Shown: positions 24,600-33,899 of the stretch, in pieces
How the letters are laid out: each line of letters opens with the position of its first letter
Position numbering within the stretch: position 1 is the first letter of the stretch
NCBI RefSeq assembly: GCF_014649035.1
Contig: NZ_BMSG01000045.1
Location: 1 to 51,047 of the forward strand
Reading direction: 5' to 3'
DNA: 51,047 nt
Origin: Streptomyces sindenensis
GTDB taxonomy: Bacteria > Actinomycetota > Actinomycetes > Streptomycetales > Streptomycetaceae
Made by a program: the position numbers and the translations under genes
Notes under the pieces: model-generated
Told to the model about the DNA's origin: nothing
Databases searched by the model: none
What the model saw: the letters and a program-made list of their open reading frames with translations, nothing else

Positions 24600-26040
24600 A
24601 AGGGCCAGCTTCCCGCACGGTCACCACCACCTCCGCCCCGGGCCACGCCACGACGGCCGGCCATCCCCCGCGCGCCCCGTCGCCGAGGACGCGGGCGGCG
24701 CCGGTGACGGAGACACGCCACCCCCGGGAGGAGGGCGGCAGGGACAGCTCCGTCACCCCGGGCCGGACGGCGGCCCGGTAGGCGAGGCGGTAGGTGCGCG
24801 TACCCGCGTCGTACGTGTCGGAGCGGACGGTTCCGGCGACGGCCGGGGCGTACGGGGTGGCGGTCTGCTCCTTGTTCGTACGGAATCGGCCGCGCTCGTC
24901 GACCGCGCAGTAGCCGCCGCCGTAGCACCAGACGTACCCCGCCCAGCCGGAGCTGTAGCGGTTCAGCGAGGCGACGGCCTCCCGGTAGAAGCGGCCCATG
25001 TTGGGGAGGGCGTTGTTCAGCGGCCCCCACTCCCCCACGACCACGGGCATCCGGTGGCGGGCCGGATAGGCGGTGACGGCGGCCTCGTACGCCTCGATCC
25101 AGCCCGCGTCCGGGTCGTAGTCGGCGCCCGCCTCCATGGCGGTGTTGTAGAAGTGCGGGGCGTACACGGTCCGGCTGTCCTCGATGCGCCCCAGCCCGGT
25201 GGGCACGCCCTCGCCGACGATGGGGGTCGGCTCGACGAAGATCCAGGTGGAGCGGTCCTTCGCCCGGACGGCGCGGGCGAGGCGGTTGTACAGGGGCGTG
25301 AGGTGCTCGGCCTCGATGCGGCGGGCGGCGGTCGGCAGGTCCTCGCCGGGGCGCAGCTCCCCCATGGGCTCGTTGATCAGGTCGTAGCCGATGACGGCGG
25401 GGTGGCGGCCGAACCGTTCGGCGAGGAGCTGCCACATGGCGGCCTGGGCGCGCTGGAGGTCGGGGTCCTCGTAGAGGTGGGTGAAGGCCCGCTGCACGGC
25501 GGGCTGGAAGTACTCGGAGAACCAGTCGTCGGGGTTCGGGGTGAACGGCAGCCCGTCGGTCCTGGTGGCCCATTCCGGGATGCCCCGGTGCCCGAACGCG
25601 GGCCCGAAGACGTCCTGGTGGGCATCGATGAGGACGTGGACGCGGTGTTTGCGGGCCCAGTCGAGGATGCGCTCGATCCTGTGGAGGTAGCGGGCGCTGT
25701 ACTGCCCGCGCCGGGGCTCCAGATCGTCCCAGAAGACCAGCAGCCGGGCGAAGTTGAAGCCGTTGGCGCGCAGGTCGCGGAAGTGGCGTTCGGTGATGGC
25801 GCTGAGGGCGTCCTCGCCGCGGTTCGCCTTGTCCTCGACGTTCCAGCCGCGCAGGGTGAGGGTGCGGCCCCGGTCGTCGGTGAGAGGCGGAAGGGCGCGT
25901 TCGTACGCGGACGAGGAAGGGGACGGGGACGAGGAGCGGGGTGCGGGGCGCGCCGAGGCGGCGGGGGCGAGGGCCCCCGCCGCGAGCACGGACGCGACGA
26001 CAAGTGCCATGAGTGCTCTGCCCATTCGCATGGGCGGCAT
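24577..26040 (-). CDS. Secreted GH5 glycoside hydrolase, endoglycoceramidase-like
   Basis: A 487-residue exported enzyme with a signal peptide (MGRALMALVVASVLAAGALAPAASA, described as residues ~6-30). The (beta/alpha)8 GH5 domain spans ~50-390. It has FNFARLLVFWDDLEP, HVLIDAHQDVFG, the acid/base Glu in LINEPMGE (~residue 223) and the nucleophile Glu in VVVGEWGP (~residue 337). The DAHQDVFG and NEPMG pattern and a small C-terminal beta domain (~400-487) resemble endoglycoceramidases and related glycolipid hydrolases more than cellulases. The exact start is uncertain (ATGs at 26040, 26031, 26025). It overlaps the GNAT gene. Confidence 0.87.
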   Translation of the reverse strand: MPPMRMGRALMALVVASVLAAGALAPAASARPAPRSSSPSPSSSAYERALPPLTDDRGRTLTLRGWNVEDKANRGEDALSAITERHFRDLRANGFNFARLLVFWDDLEPRRGQYSARYLHRIERILDWARKHRVHVLIDAHQDVFGPAFGHRGIPEWATRTDGLPFTPNPDDWFSEYFQPAVQRAFTHLYEDPDLQRAQAAMWQLLAERFGRHPAVIGYDLINEPMGELRPGEDLPTAARRIEAEHLTPLYNRLARAVRAKDRSTWIFVEPTPIVGEGVPTGLGRIEDSRTVYAPHFYNTAMEAGADYDPDAGWIEAYEAAVTAYPARHRMPVVVGEWGPLNNALPNMGRFYREAVASLNRYSSGWAGYVWCYGGGYCAVDERGRFRTNKEQTATPYAPAVAGTVRSDTYDAGTRTYRLAYRAAVRPGVTELSLPPSSRGWRVSVTGAARVLGDGARGGWPAVVAWPGAEVVVTVREAGPYGRTDHP

Positions 26041-26097
26041 CCCATCAGCAAAGCTGAGACTTGTTCAAGTATCTGTGGTGGAGCAGTTCTTGCGGGC

Positions 26098-27066
26098 CTA
26101 GGGGGTGGGCGTGAGCACGATCTTCCCGAACAGGTCGCCGGACTCCAGCCGCTGGAACCCCTCGCGGGCCCGGTCGAGCGGCAGCACCTCGTCGATGACC
26201 GGTCGCACGCCGGTGGTGGCGCAGAACGCGAGCAGGTCCTCCAGCTCGTCCTTGGACCCCATGGTGGAGCCGACGACCTTCAGCTCCAGGAAGAAGATCC
26301 GGGTCAGCTCGGCGTGCGCGGGCCGGTCACCGCTGGTGGCCCCGGAGATGACGAGCGTGCCGCCGGGGCGCAGCGACTTCACGGAGTGGGACCAGGTGGC
26401 GGCCCCCACGGTCTCGATGACGGCGTCCACGCGCTGCGGAAGCCGGGCACCGGGCTCGTACGCCTCCAGCGCGCCGAGTTCGACCGCCCGCTCGCGCTTG
26501 GCCTTGTCCCGGCTGGTGGCGAAGACCCGCAGCCCGGCGGCCTTCCCGAGCACGATCGCGGCGGTGGCGACCCCGCCGCCGGCGCCCTGGACGAGCACGG
26601 AATCCCCGGGCCGCACCCCGGCGTTGGTGAACAGCATCCGGTACGCGGTGAGCCAGGCGGTCGGCAGGCAGGCGGCCTCGGCGAAGCTGAGCCCCTCCGG
26701 CTTGGGGAGGATGTTCCAGGTGGGGACGGTGACCTGCTCGGCGAAGGTGCCCTGGTAGCGCTCGGTGAGGATGGAGCGCGGCTCCTTCGGCCCGACACCG
26801 TGCCCGGACTGCCCGATGACGGAGTGCAGGACGACTTCGTTGCCGTCCTGGTCGACGCCGGCCGCGTCGCAGCCGAGGATCATCGGCAGCCGGTCCTGCG
26901 GCAGGCCGACGCCGCGCAGGGACCAGAGATCGTGGTGGTTGAGGGAAGCGGCCCGGACGGTGACGGTGGACCACCCGGGACGCGCCTCGGGGGCCGGGCG
27001 ATCGCCCAGCTCCAGGCCGTCGAGGGGCTGGTCGGGGTCGATGCGGGCTGCGTAGGCGGCGAACAT
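26098..27066 (-). CDS. Zinc-independent MDR alcohol dehydrogenase/quinone oxidoreductase
   Basis: A 322-residue medium-chain dehydrogenase/reductase. The N-terminal GroES-like domain has VTVRAASLNHHDLWSLRG and ILGCDAAGV. The Rossmann domain has VLVQGAGGGVATAAIVLGKA. I do not see the cysteine cluster of zinc-binding alcohol dehydrogenases, so it is probably an NADPH-dependent quinone or enone reductase-type enzyme. The ATG at 27066 begins at the usual domain edge; the open frame further upstream runs through a repeat-rich intergenic segment and is rejected. Confidence 0.88.
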   Translation of the reverse strand: MFAAYAARIDPDQPLDGLELGDRPAPEARPGWSTVTVRAASLNHHDLWSLRGVGLPQDRLPMILGCDAAGVDQDGNEVVLHSVIGQSGHGVGPKEPRSILTERYQGTFAEQVTVPTWNILPKPEGLSFAEAACLPTAWLTAYRMLFTNAGVRPGDSVLVQGAGGGVATAAIVLGKAAGLRVFATSRDKAKRERAVELGALEAYEPGARLPQRVDAVIETVGAATWSHSVKSLRPGGTLVISGATSGDRPAHAELTRIFFLELKVVGSTMGSKDELEDLLAFCATTGVRPVIDEVLPLDRAREGFQRLESGDLFGKIVLTPTP

Positions 27067-27165
27067 GGGTCGACGATAGGCGGGCCGGGTCCTCGGCGAA
27101 ACCGCCTCCCCGTGTGACGCGCACCAACAAACCCAGCGCCTGCGGCGTTCGAGCCGCACCACTGA

Positions 27166-27238
27166 GCCCCTGCGGCGCTTGAGCAGCGGGTTCCGGGGCT
27201 CCGCCCCCAGGCCCCCGCCGCTCAAGCGCCGCAGGGGC
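27166..27238. repeat. Perfect 19-bp inverted repeat, intergenic
   Basis: GCCCCTGCGGCGCTTGAGC at 27166-27184 and its exact complement at 27220-27238 flank a 35-base GC-rich loop containing GGGGCTCCGCCCCC. A decayed copy of the arm lies upstream (around 27136-27154). Such elements are, from memory, dispersed through Streptomyces genomes. It lies between the MDR gene and the malic enzyme terminator, both on the minus strand. Confidence 0.8.
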
Positions 27239-27245
27239 TGGGCAC

Positions 27246-27281
27246 AGGGGCGGGCCCCGTACGAGTACGGGCCCCGCCCCT
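27246..27281 (-). terminator. Malic enzyme terminator hairpin
   Basis: 17-base arms at 27246-27262 and 27265-27281 pair with a single mismatch and a two-base centre (GA). It lies 22 bases beyond the malic enzyme stop codon. Confidence 0.75.
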
Positions 27282-27303
27282 CACGCATAGCTCGGCTACA
27301 ACC

Positions 27304-28557
27304 TCAGCGCCGAGCCACCCCCTCCGCCCGCGCCGCCGCGGCCACGGCGGCCGTGACGGCAGGCGCGACCCGCTCGTCGAACGGGGAGGGGATCACGTAG
27401 TCCGCCGCCAGCTCATCGCCCACGACGTCCGCCAGCGCGTTCGCCGCGGCGATCTTCATGCCCTCCGTGATCCGGGAGGCCCGGACCTGGAGCGCGCCCG
27501 CGAAGATGCCCGGGAAGGCGAGCACGTTGTTGATCTGGTTCGGGAAGTCCGACCGCCCGGTCGCCACCACGGCCGCGTACTTGTGCGCGACCTCCGGGTG
27601 GACCTCGGGGTTCGGGTTGGCCATCGCGAAGACGTACGCGCCGGGCGCCATCGACGCCACCGCCGCCTCCGGGACCGTACCGCCGGAGACGCCGATGAAG
27701 ACGTCCGCACCGGCCAGCGCCTGCTCCAGCGAACCGGAGATCCCGGCCCGGTTCGTCAGCTCGGCCAACTCGCGCTTGACCTCGGTGAGGTCGTCGCGGT
27801 CGCGGCTGACGATGCCCTTGCGGTCGGCCACCGCGACGTCGCCGATCCCCGCCTCCAGCAGGAACTTGGCGATGGCCACGCCCGCCGCGCCCGCACCGGA
27901 GATGACACCGCGCAGATCGCCCAGCGTCCGCCCGGAGAGCTTCGCGGCGTTGCGCAGGGCGGCGAGGGTGACGACCGCGGTGCCGTGCTGGTCGTCGTGG
28001 AAGACCGGGATGTCCAGCCGCTCCTGGAGCTTGCGCTCGATCTCGAAGCAGCGGGGGGCAGAGATGTCCTCCAGGTTCACGCCGCCGAAGGACGGGGCGA
28101 GCCGGACGACGGTGTCGACGATCTCGTCGGCGTCGGTGGTCGCGAGCGCGATCGGCACCGCGTCGACGCCGCCGAACTGCTTGAAGAGGATGGCCTTGCC
28201 CTCCATCACGGGGAGGGACGCCTCGGGGCCGATGTCGCCGAGGCCGAGCACGGCGGTGCCGTCCGTCACGACGGCCACGACCTGGGACTTCCAGGTGTAG
28301 TCGTGGACGAGCTCGGGGTTGTCGGCGATGGCGCTGCACACTTTCGCCACTCCGGGCGTGTACGCCAGGGAGAGGTCGTCCTTGTCCCGGATCGGGACGG
28401 TGGACTGCACGGCCATCTTCCCGCCCCGGTGGAGGGCGAAGGCCGGATCGAAGGGCTCGTCGGCCCCGGTGCCCGTCGCGCGCGTGCGCTGGATGCCACG
28501 GTCGGTGGCGTTGTCGATGGTGCTGTCGCTGCGAGGATTGACGATCTCCGCTGCCAT
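27304..28557 (-). CDS. Malic enzyme (malate dehydrogenase, oxaloacetate-decarboxylating)
   Basis: A 417-residue short bacterial malic enzyme converting malate to pyruvate and CO2. The catalytic Tyr lies in LAYTPGVA and the metal ligands in NLEDISAPRCFEIE and HDDQHGTAV. The nucleotide site is ISGAGAAGVAIAKFLL. The ATG has AAGGGG seven bases upstream. Streptomyces normally has one NADP and one NAD enzyme. By gene neighbourhood this matches, from memory, the NADP form SCO5261, which supplies NADPH for lipid and polyketide synthesis, but cofactor use cannot be read with certainty here. Single gene with its own terminator. Confidence 0.93.
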   Translation of the reverse strand: MAAEIVNPRSDSTIDNATDRGIQRTRATGTGADEPFDPAFALHRGGKMAVQSTVPIRDKDDLSLAYTPGVAKVCSAIADNPELVHDYTWKSQVVAVVTDGTAVLGLGDIGPEASLPVMEGKAILFKQFGGVDAVPIALATTDADEIVDTVVRLAPSFGGVNLEDISAPRCFEIERKLQERLDIPVFHDDQHGTAVVTLAALRNAAKLSGRTLGDLRGVISGAGAAGVAIAKFLLEAGIGDVAVADRKGIVSRDRDDLTEVKRELAELTNRAGISGSLEQALAGADVFIGVSGGTVPEAAVASMAPGAYVFAMANPNPEVHPEVAHKYAAVVATGRSDFPNQINNVLAFPGIFAGALQVRASRITEGMKIAAANALADVVGDELAADYVIPSPFDERVAPAVTAAVAAAARAEGVARR

Positions 28558-29080
28558 GGTGTTGACCCCTTAAGTCTTCATCGTTTGAGGGTGGCCACTC
28601 CTGGTTGAGGAGGGGTGGGCGGGCACCGCGTACGTGCCCCGCACCGAGCGGTTGGCCCGCCCTGGCAGGGAGAGGTACATACGCGCGGGCGCGCCGCACA
28701 CGCGCCCTGAGCCCCGGATGAGGGGTGTAAACGTCTTTCTTACCGGACGAACGGTGTTACGGACGAGTCCATATCGACGCGGTGACGTGACTCATAGTCG
28801 AATATCTGGACAAGTCGGCAAACCGGCATAAATGCCGTCCACCAGTCGAGACGCACCGAAGATTCTCCGGCGGGGGGAATGAATCCCTGCAGAAGGTCCG
28901 GTCCCGAGGTACCGGCCGTTGATGTTCGGGGGTCGCCCGTTATCCGATTTTGACATGGCAGGACCCCTGAATGGGCCAGTCCGAATGGCAGGATGCCGTT
29001 CACACGAGGTGGCGACACTCGAAGGTGCGTGCCAAGCCGCCCCATCAGTACCTCACCCTCACCTGCCGGAGGATCCCGAC
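28558..29080. promoter_or_regulatory. Divergent intergenic region, malic enzyme / amino-acid ABC operon
   Basis: About 520 bases without a credible gene. Visible: a palindrome CGGCAT-AA-ATGCCG at 28824-28837; a loose dyad ATATCGAC (28771-28778) with GTCGAATAT (28797-28805); and TTGACA at 28950-28955, a perfect -35 for the transporter operon but without a good -10 at normal spacing. Two copies of GGCAGGA (28957-28963 and 28986-28992) lie after it. The length suggests regulated promoters, perhaps nitrogen control, but I cannot identify GlnR boxes. Confidence 0.4.
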
Positions 29081-30043
29081 ATGACCGCAAGCACCACGCG
29101 TCGTACGACCGCCAGGGCCCGGATCGCGGCGGTCGGCGCCATCGCGGTCGCCGGCACGCTGCTCCTCACCGCCTGTGGCGACCAGACCGACAGCGCCTCC
29201 CAGGAGAGCGGCAGCGGCAAGGAGACCAAGAGCGGCGCTCCGCTCTTCTCGAAGCTGCCGGAGAAGTACCAGAAGTCCGGTGTGATCAAGGTCGGCACGA
29301 ATGCCGAATACGCCCCGATGGAGTCCGTGGAGAACGGGAAGATCGTGGGTGTCGACCCCGATCTGGCCGCCGCGCTCGGCAAGCAGCTCGGTGTGAAGTT
29401 CGAGTTCACCTCGGGTTCCTTCGACGGCCTCATCACCGCCCTGAACTCCGGCCGCCACGACATCGCGATGTCGTCGATCACGGACAACAAGCAGCGCCAG
29501 GAGGGTCTGGACGACTCCGGCAAGAAGCTGGGCGAGGGCGTCGACTTCGTCGACTACTTCCTGGCCGGCACCGCCGTGTACACCAAGAAGGGCAACCCGC
29601 AGAACATCAAGTCCATCGAGGACCTGTGCGGGAAGCCCGCGGCGGTGCAGCGCGGCACCACGTACGAGGAGGCCCTCAAGAAGCAGTCGAAGGCCTGCAC
29701 GGACGGCGGCGAGAAGGCCATCAAGATCGAGTCGTTCGAGAACGACACCGAGGCACAGACCCGCGTCAAGTCCGGCGGTTCGGTCGCCGGCGTCAACGAC
29801 TACCCGGTCGCGGTCGACCTGGCCCGCAAGGCCGACGGCGGCAACGCGTTCGAGGTCGTGGGCGAGCAGGTCGACGCCGGCCCGTTCGGCATCGCCGTCA
29901 AGAAGGACAACACGGGGCTGCGTGACGCCCTGAAGGAGGCCGTCGACGCGATCATCGCCGACGGTTCGTACCAGAAGGTGCTCGACAAGTGGGGCGCCGG
30001 TACGGGAGCGATCGACAAGGCCGCCATCAACGGCGGCAAGTGA
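29081..30043 (+). CDS. Amino-acid ABC transporter substrate-binding lipoprotein
   Basis: A 320-residue family 3 solute-binding lipoprotein. The ATG at 29081 has GGAGG eight bases upstream. The twin Arg-rich N-region and hydrophobic core end in lipobox LTAC (Cys32). The mature part has GVIKVGTNAEYAPMESVENGKIVGVDPDL (in pieces), FTSGSFDGLITALNSGRHDIAMSSI and LCGKPAAVQRGTTYEEAL, all SBP_bac_3 hallmarks. It delivers a polar amino acid, perhaps glutamate, glutamine or cystine, to the permease encoded 28 bases downstream. Confidence 0.95.
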   Translation: MTASTTRRTTARARIAAVGAIAVAGTLLLTACGDQTDSASQESGSGKETKSGAPLFSKLPEKYQKSGVIKVGTNAEYAPMESVENGKIVGVDPDLAAALGKQLGVKFEFTSGSFDGLITALNSGRHDIAMSSITDNKQRQEGLDDSGKKLGEGVDFVDYFLAGTAVYTKKGNPQNIKSIEDLCGKPAAVQRGTTYEEALKKQSKACTDGGEKAIKIESFENDTEAQTRVKSGGSVAGVNDYPVAVDLARKADGGNAFEVVGEQVDAGPFGIAVKKDNTGLRDALKEAVDAIIADGSYQKVLDKWGAGTGAIDKAAINGGK

Positions 30044-30071
30044 CCGGACGCTTCACCGAAGGGCAGTCACC

Positions 30072-31036
30072 ATGACTGACAAGTTCGACAAGACACCCGC
30101 CGCCCCACCGGCCGGCCAGGTGTCCGTCTCCAAGGCCGCCACCACGGCCCCGGAGAACATCAAGGCCATTCCCGTCCGCCACGTCGGCCGTTGGATCAGC
30201 GGCGTCGTGGTCATCGGCCTCCTCGTCGCTCTCGTGTACGCCTTCTCGCAGGGCAACATCCAGTGGCAGGCCGTCGGCGACAAGCTGTTCGACAAGAACG
30301 TCGTCGCCGGTGCGGGCCGCACCCTGCTGATCAGCGTCCTCGCGATGGTGCTCGGCGTGATCCTCGGCATCGTGCTCGCCGTGATGCGGCTGTCGAAGAA
30401 CCCGGTCACCAGCTGGGTGGCCTGGCTGTACATCTGGTTCTTCCGGGGCACCCCGGTCTACGTACAGCTGCTGCTCTGGTTCAACCTGGCGCTCATCTTC
30501 CCGGTGCTGAACATCCCGTTCATCTACAAGGACGAGATGACGGACGTCATGACCCCGTTCATGTGCGCCCTGCTGGGTCTCGCGCTGAACGAGGCCGCCT
30601 ACATGGCGGAGATCTGCCGCGCCGGCATCCAGTCCGTCGACGAGGGCCAGACCGAGGCCTCGCACGCGCTGGGCATGACCCAGGCGAAGACCATGCGCCG
30701 CGTGGTCCTGCCGCAGGCGCTGCGGGTGATCATCCCGCCGACCGGCAACGAGTTCATCAACATGCTGAAGACCTCGTCGCTCGTCTACGCGGTCACGTAC
30801 AACGAACTGCTCCGCTCCACCTCGCAGATCGGCTCCACGTCGTACGCGGTGATGGAGATGCTGTTCGTCGCGTCCATCTGGTACATCGTGATGACCAGTG
30901 TGTTCAGCGTCGGCCAGTACTACCTGGAGCGCCGCTTCGCCCGCGGCTCGCTGCGTTCGCTGCCGCTCACGCCGTGGCAGCGCGTCAAGGTCAACCTCAC
31001 CGCGTTCGGCAACCGGCCCTCCGGAGGTGTCTCCGC

Positions 31037-31040
<4 letters not shown>
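30072..31040 (+). CDS. Amino-acid ABC transporter permease
   Basis: A 322-residue HisM/GlnP-type membrane permease. A ~40-residue polar cytoplasmic N-tail precedes the first membrane segment (VVVIGLLVALVYAFSQG). The five-helix core has GRTLLISVLAMVLGVILG, WFFRGTPVYVQLLLWF and the EAA loop EICRAGIQSVDEGQTEASHALGM that docks the ATPase. A single permease gene implies a homodimer. AAGGG lies nine bases before the ATG. Its stop overlaps the ATPase start (ATGA). Confidence 0.95.
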
Positions 31041-31801
<761 letters not shown>

Positions 31802-31823
31802 CGGCGGGCTGACAGCCGATGCG

Positions 31824-31863
31824 GAAGAGGGCGGTACGGACACATGTCCGTACCGCCCTCTTC
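31824..31863. terminator. Bidirectional terminator after the ABC operon
   Basis: Perfect 19-bp stem: arm 31824-31842 (starts GAAGAGGGCGG) pairs with 31845-31863 (ends CCGCCCTCTTC) around CA. It lies between converging genes and serves both the ABC operon and the methyltransferase gene. Confidence 0.88.
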
Positions 31864-31884
31864 GTCCTGCTCCCGCGCCCTGCT

Positions 31885-32646
31885 TCACTTCACCGCGAGG
31901 ACCAGGCTGTCCGAGGGGGACGCCCACACCGCGCGGGCCTCACCGAAGCCGGAGGCGACGAGCGTACGGGCGTGCCAGTCGACGGAGGGCATGTCGCCGT
32001 CCGCGTGCTCGCCGTAGATCTTGAACCGCTCGGCGGTGGGTGCGGCGAGGACGGGGTCCTTGGCGGCGACGGCCCACCACTCCGCCCAGTCCAGGGCGCC
32101 CGCGGCCTTGGCGCGGTCCATCGCGGCGTGCCGGTGGGCGCGCTCGGCGGCGTTGATGCGGGGCGTGCCGGTGTCGATCATGTGGTCGGCGTTCATGAAG
32201 ACCCCGCCGTCCCGGACGAGCCCGCCGAGCTGCCCGTACAGCGCGGCGAGCGGCTCGCTGTGCAGCCAGTGCAGGGCGGTGGCGGTGAGGACGGCGTCGT
32301 ACGAGGTGTGGGGCAGCCGCTCGGTCCAGTCCGGGTCCTTGAGGTCGGCGGTGACGAAGGTGACCCGGTCGTCGCCTTCGAAGGTGCCGCGGGCGATGGC
32401 CAGGAGCGCGGGGTCGAGATCGACGCCGGTACTCGTGGCGTTCGGGAACCGCTTGAGGAGCCGGTCCGTAATACTTCCCGTACCGCACGCGAGGTCGAGC
32501 ACCCGCGGTTCCGGTCCGACGACCGCCTCGACCATGTCCAGCATCACCCGGAACCGCTCCTCGCGGTCGGGCATGTACCACTCCTGCTGCCGGTCCCAGC
32601 TCTCCTGCCAGGACTGCCAGTCGGTGCCCGTAGCCGTCTCCGTCAC
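31885..32646 (-). CDS. SAM-dependent class I methyltransferase
   Basis: A 253-residue methyltransferase. The GTG at 32646 is preferred because GGAGG lies five bases upstream; a GTG four codons earlier at 32658 is possible. Motif I VLDLACGTGSITDRLL binds SAM, with GVDLDPALLAIARG as the acidic strand 2, FVTADLKDPDW and the strand 4 LTATALHWL following. The length and HWLH motif resemble trans-aconitate or small-molecule methyltransferases. The substrate cannot be told. It is divergent from the CGNR gene. Confidence 0.85.
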   Translation of the reverse strand: MTETATGTDWQSWQESWDRQQEWYMPDREERFRVMLDMVEAVVGPEPRVLDLACGTGSITDRLLKRFPNATSTGVDLDPALLAIARGTFEGDDRVTFVTADLKDPDWTERLPHTSYDAVLTATALHWLHSEPLAALYGQLGGLVRDGGVFMNADHMIDTGTPRINAAERAHRHAAMDRAKAAGALDWAEWWAVAAKDPVLAAPTAERFKIYGEHADGDMPSVDWHARTLVASGFGEARAVWASPSDSLVLAVK

Positions 32647-32746
32647 ATCAGCCTCCACGCCATACCTGCCGTAATGCCTGATAGAACCTCTCGACCATTA
32701 CACTGGTCGATGCCCCGACTCTAGACCGACGCCGTAAGGACTACAA

Positions 32747-33367
32747 GTGGAACTGGCCTCTTACTCGGACTACGCCGTGCGCCTGGTCAACACCGAGGAG
32801 CCGGCCCGCAGCAAGGACACGCTCATCTCCGTCGAGGCGGTCCGGGAGCTCTTCGGCGGCAGCCGGCAGGCGGCACGGCGGGCGACGGAGGCGGACGTGA
32901 CCCGGTTCCGTTCCGTACGGGCACGGCTGCGCGCGGTCTTCGAGGCCGCGGACGACGGCGAGGAGACACTCGCGGTCGACCTGCTGAACTCGCTGCTGCT
33001 GGAATTCCCGGTGAGCCCGCAGATCTCGGGGCACGACTTCCGGGACGAGGACGGCAGGCCGGACTGGCACATGCACCTGGCGGACCACCCGTCGAACGCG
33101 ACCGCGGGCTACGCGGCCATCGCGGCGATGGGCCTGGCCTTCCACCTCACCGAGCACGGCGTGGACCGGCTCGGCCTCTGCGAGGCGGCACCCTGCCGCA
33201 ACGCCTACCTGGACACGTCCACCAACCGCTCCAGGCGCTACTGCTCGGACCGCTGCGCGACCCGGGCGAACGTGGCCGCCTACCGGGCCCGCAAGCGCGA
33301 GGAGGCCGAGCGCACCGGCCGCAGCGCGGAGACCGCCCAGCCCAGCACCGCCGTCACCGACCGCTGA
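32747..33367 (+). CDS. CGNR zinc-finger (ABATE domain) transcriptional regulator
   Basis: A 206-residue protein. The N-terminal ~150 residues form the ABATE stress-associated domain. The C-terminal CGNR-type zinc finger has CEAAPCRNAYLD and a CSDRCATRANVAAYRARK segment; four Cys bind zinc, and the canonical CGN-R box is represented by CRN. The GTG start has AAGGA ten bases upstream. Its last 88 bases overlap the 3' end of sodX on the other strand. Confidence 0.87.
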   Translation: MELASYSDYAVRLVNTEEPARSKDTLISVEAVRELFGGSRQAARRATEADVTRFRSVRARLRAVFEAADDGEETLAVDLLNSLLLEFPVSPQISGHDFRDEDGRPDWHMHLADHPSNATAGYAAIAAMGLAFHLTEHGVDRLGLCEAAPCRNAYLDTSTNRSRRYCSDRCATRANVAAYRARKREEAERTGRSAETAQPSTAVTDR

Positions 33368-33717
33368 CCCTTCGCCAGGGGCCGGTAGCGGGCCCGCACC
33401 CGGGCCAGCACGAGCTCCTCGGGCACGACCCCGTAATCCGTGCTGTCCCCGCCCGCGAAGGTGTTGTCGCCCCGGACCCACCATCCACCGGGCCGCCGCT
33501 CGACGGCCCGCTTCACCACCAGCAGATCCTGCTGGAAGGGGTGCCGCAGGATGACCACGTCACCGGGGCGGACGGGCACGCCGTACTGCACGAGCAGCAG
33601 ATCGCCGTGGTAGAGCGTGGGCACCATCGAGGGCCCCGTCACCTCCACCACCCGCAGCGGACGCCGCGTCACCCGCCCGCCCCCGGACACCTGTCGCCGC
33701 TCCGGCATCTGCGCCAC
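33280..33717 (-). CDS. sodX: Nickel-type superoxide dismutase maturation protease (SodX)
   Basis: A 145-residue S26-type peptidase that removes the SodN leader so the new N-terminal His can bind nickel. The nucleophile Ser is in VTGPSMVPTL and the general-base Lys in LLVVKRAVE, with GDVVILRHPFQ and VRGDN motifs of signal peptidases. There is no obvious membrane anchor, which fits a cytoplasmic processing enzyme. The GTG at 33717 is chosen because GAGGAGGAG lies six bases upstream. It is divergent from sodN, the usual arrangement, and convergent with the CGNR gene. Confidence 0.92.
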   Translation of the reverse strand: MAQMPERRQVSGGGRVTRRPLRVVEVTGPSMVPTLYHGDLLLVQYGVPVRPGDVVILRHPFQQDLLVVKRAVERRPGGWWVRGDNTFAGGDSTDYGVVPEELVLARVRARYRPLAKGQRSVTAVLGWAVSALRPVRSASSRLRAR

Positions 33718-33810
33718 CGTCCGCTCCTCCTCCGTACACCGTCCCGTAGGACGCCCTTCCGCGGACCGCCCCGTACATTCGGCCGACGGCCCGATTCTCA
33801 CACCGGACTT

Positions 33811-33899
33811 TTGACCTAAGCCCCTGGGGCAGCCACGGAAAGCGGCACTCCACGGAGTAATGTCCCACCTGAGAAGACGATCACGAGGAGGACAGCTCC
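33811..33899 (+). promoter_or_regulatory. sodN promoter and short leader
   Basis: TAATGT at 33858-33863 is the best -10, giving a start near 33870 and a ~30-base leader with GAGGAGG before the ATG. A TTGACC at 33811-33816 is too far away to pair with it. In S. coelicolor, nickel control of sodN works through an sRNA from the sodF 3' UTR that pairs with the sodN 5' leader (established). sodF is not in the window, so this cannot be tested here. Confidence 0.4.

Noticed and set aside
27067..27288. N-terminal extension of the MDR oxidoreductase
   Set aside because: The frame is open but runs through the inverted-repeat element, and the natural domain start is the ATG at 27066.
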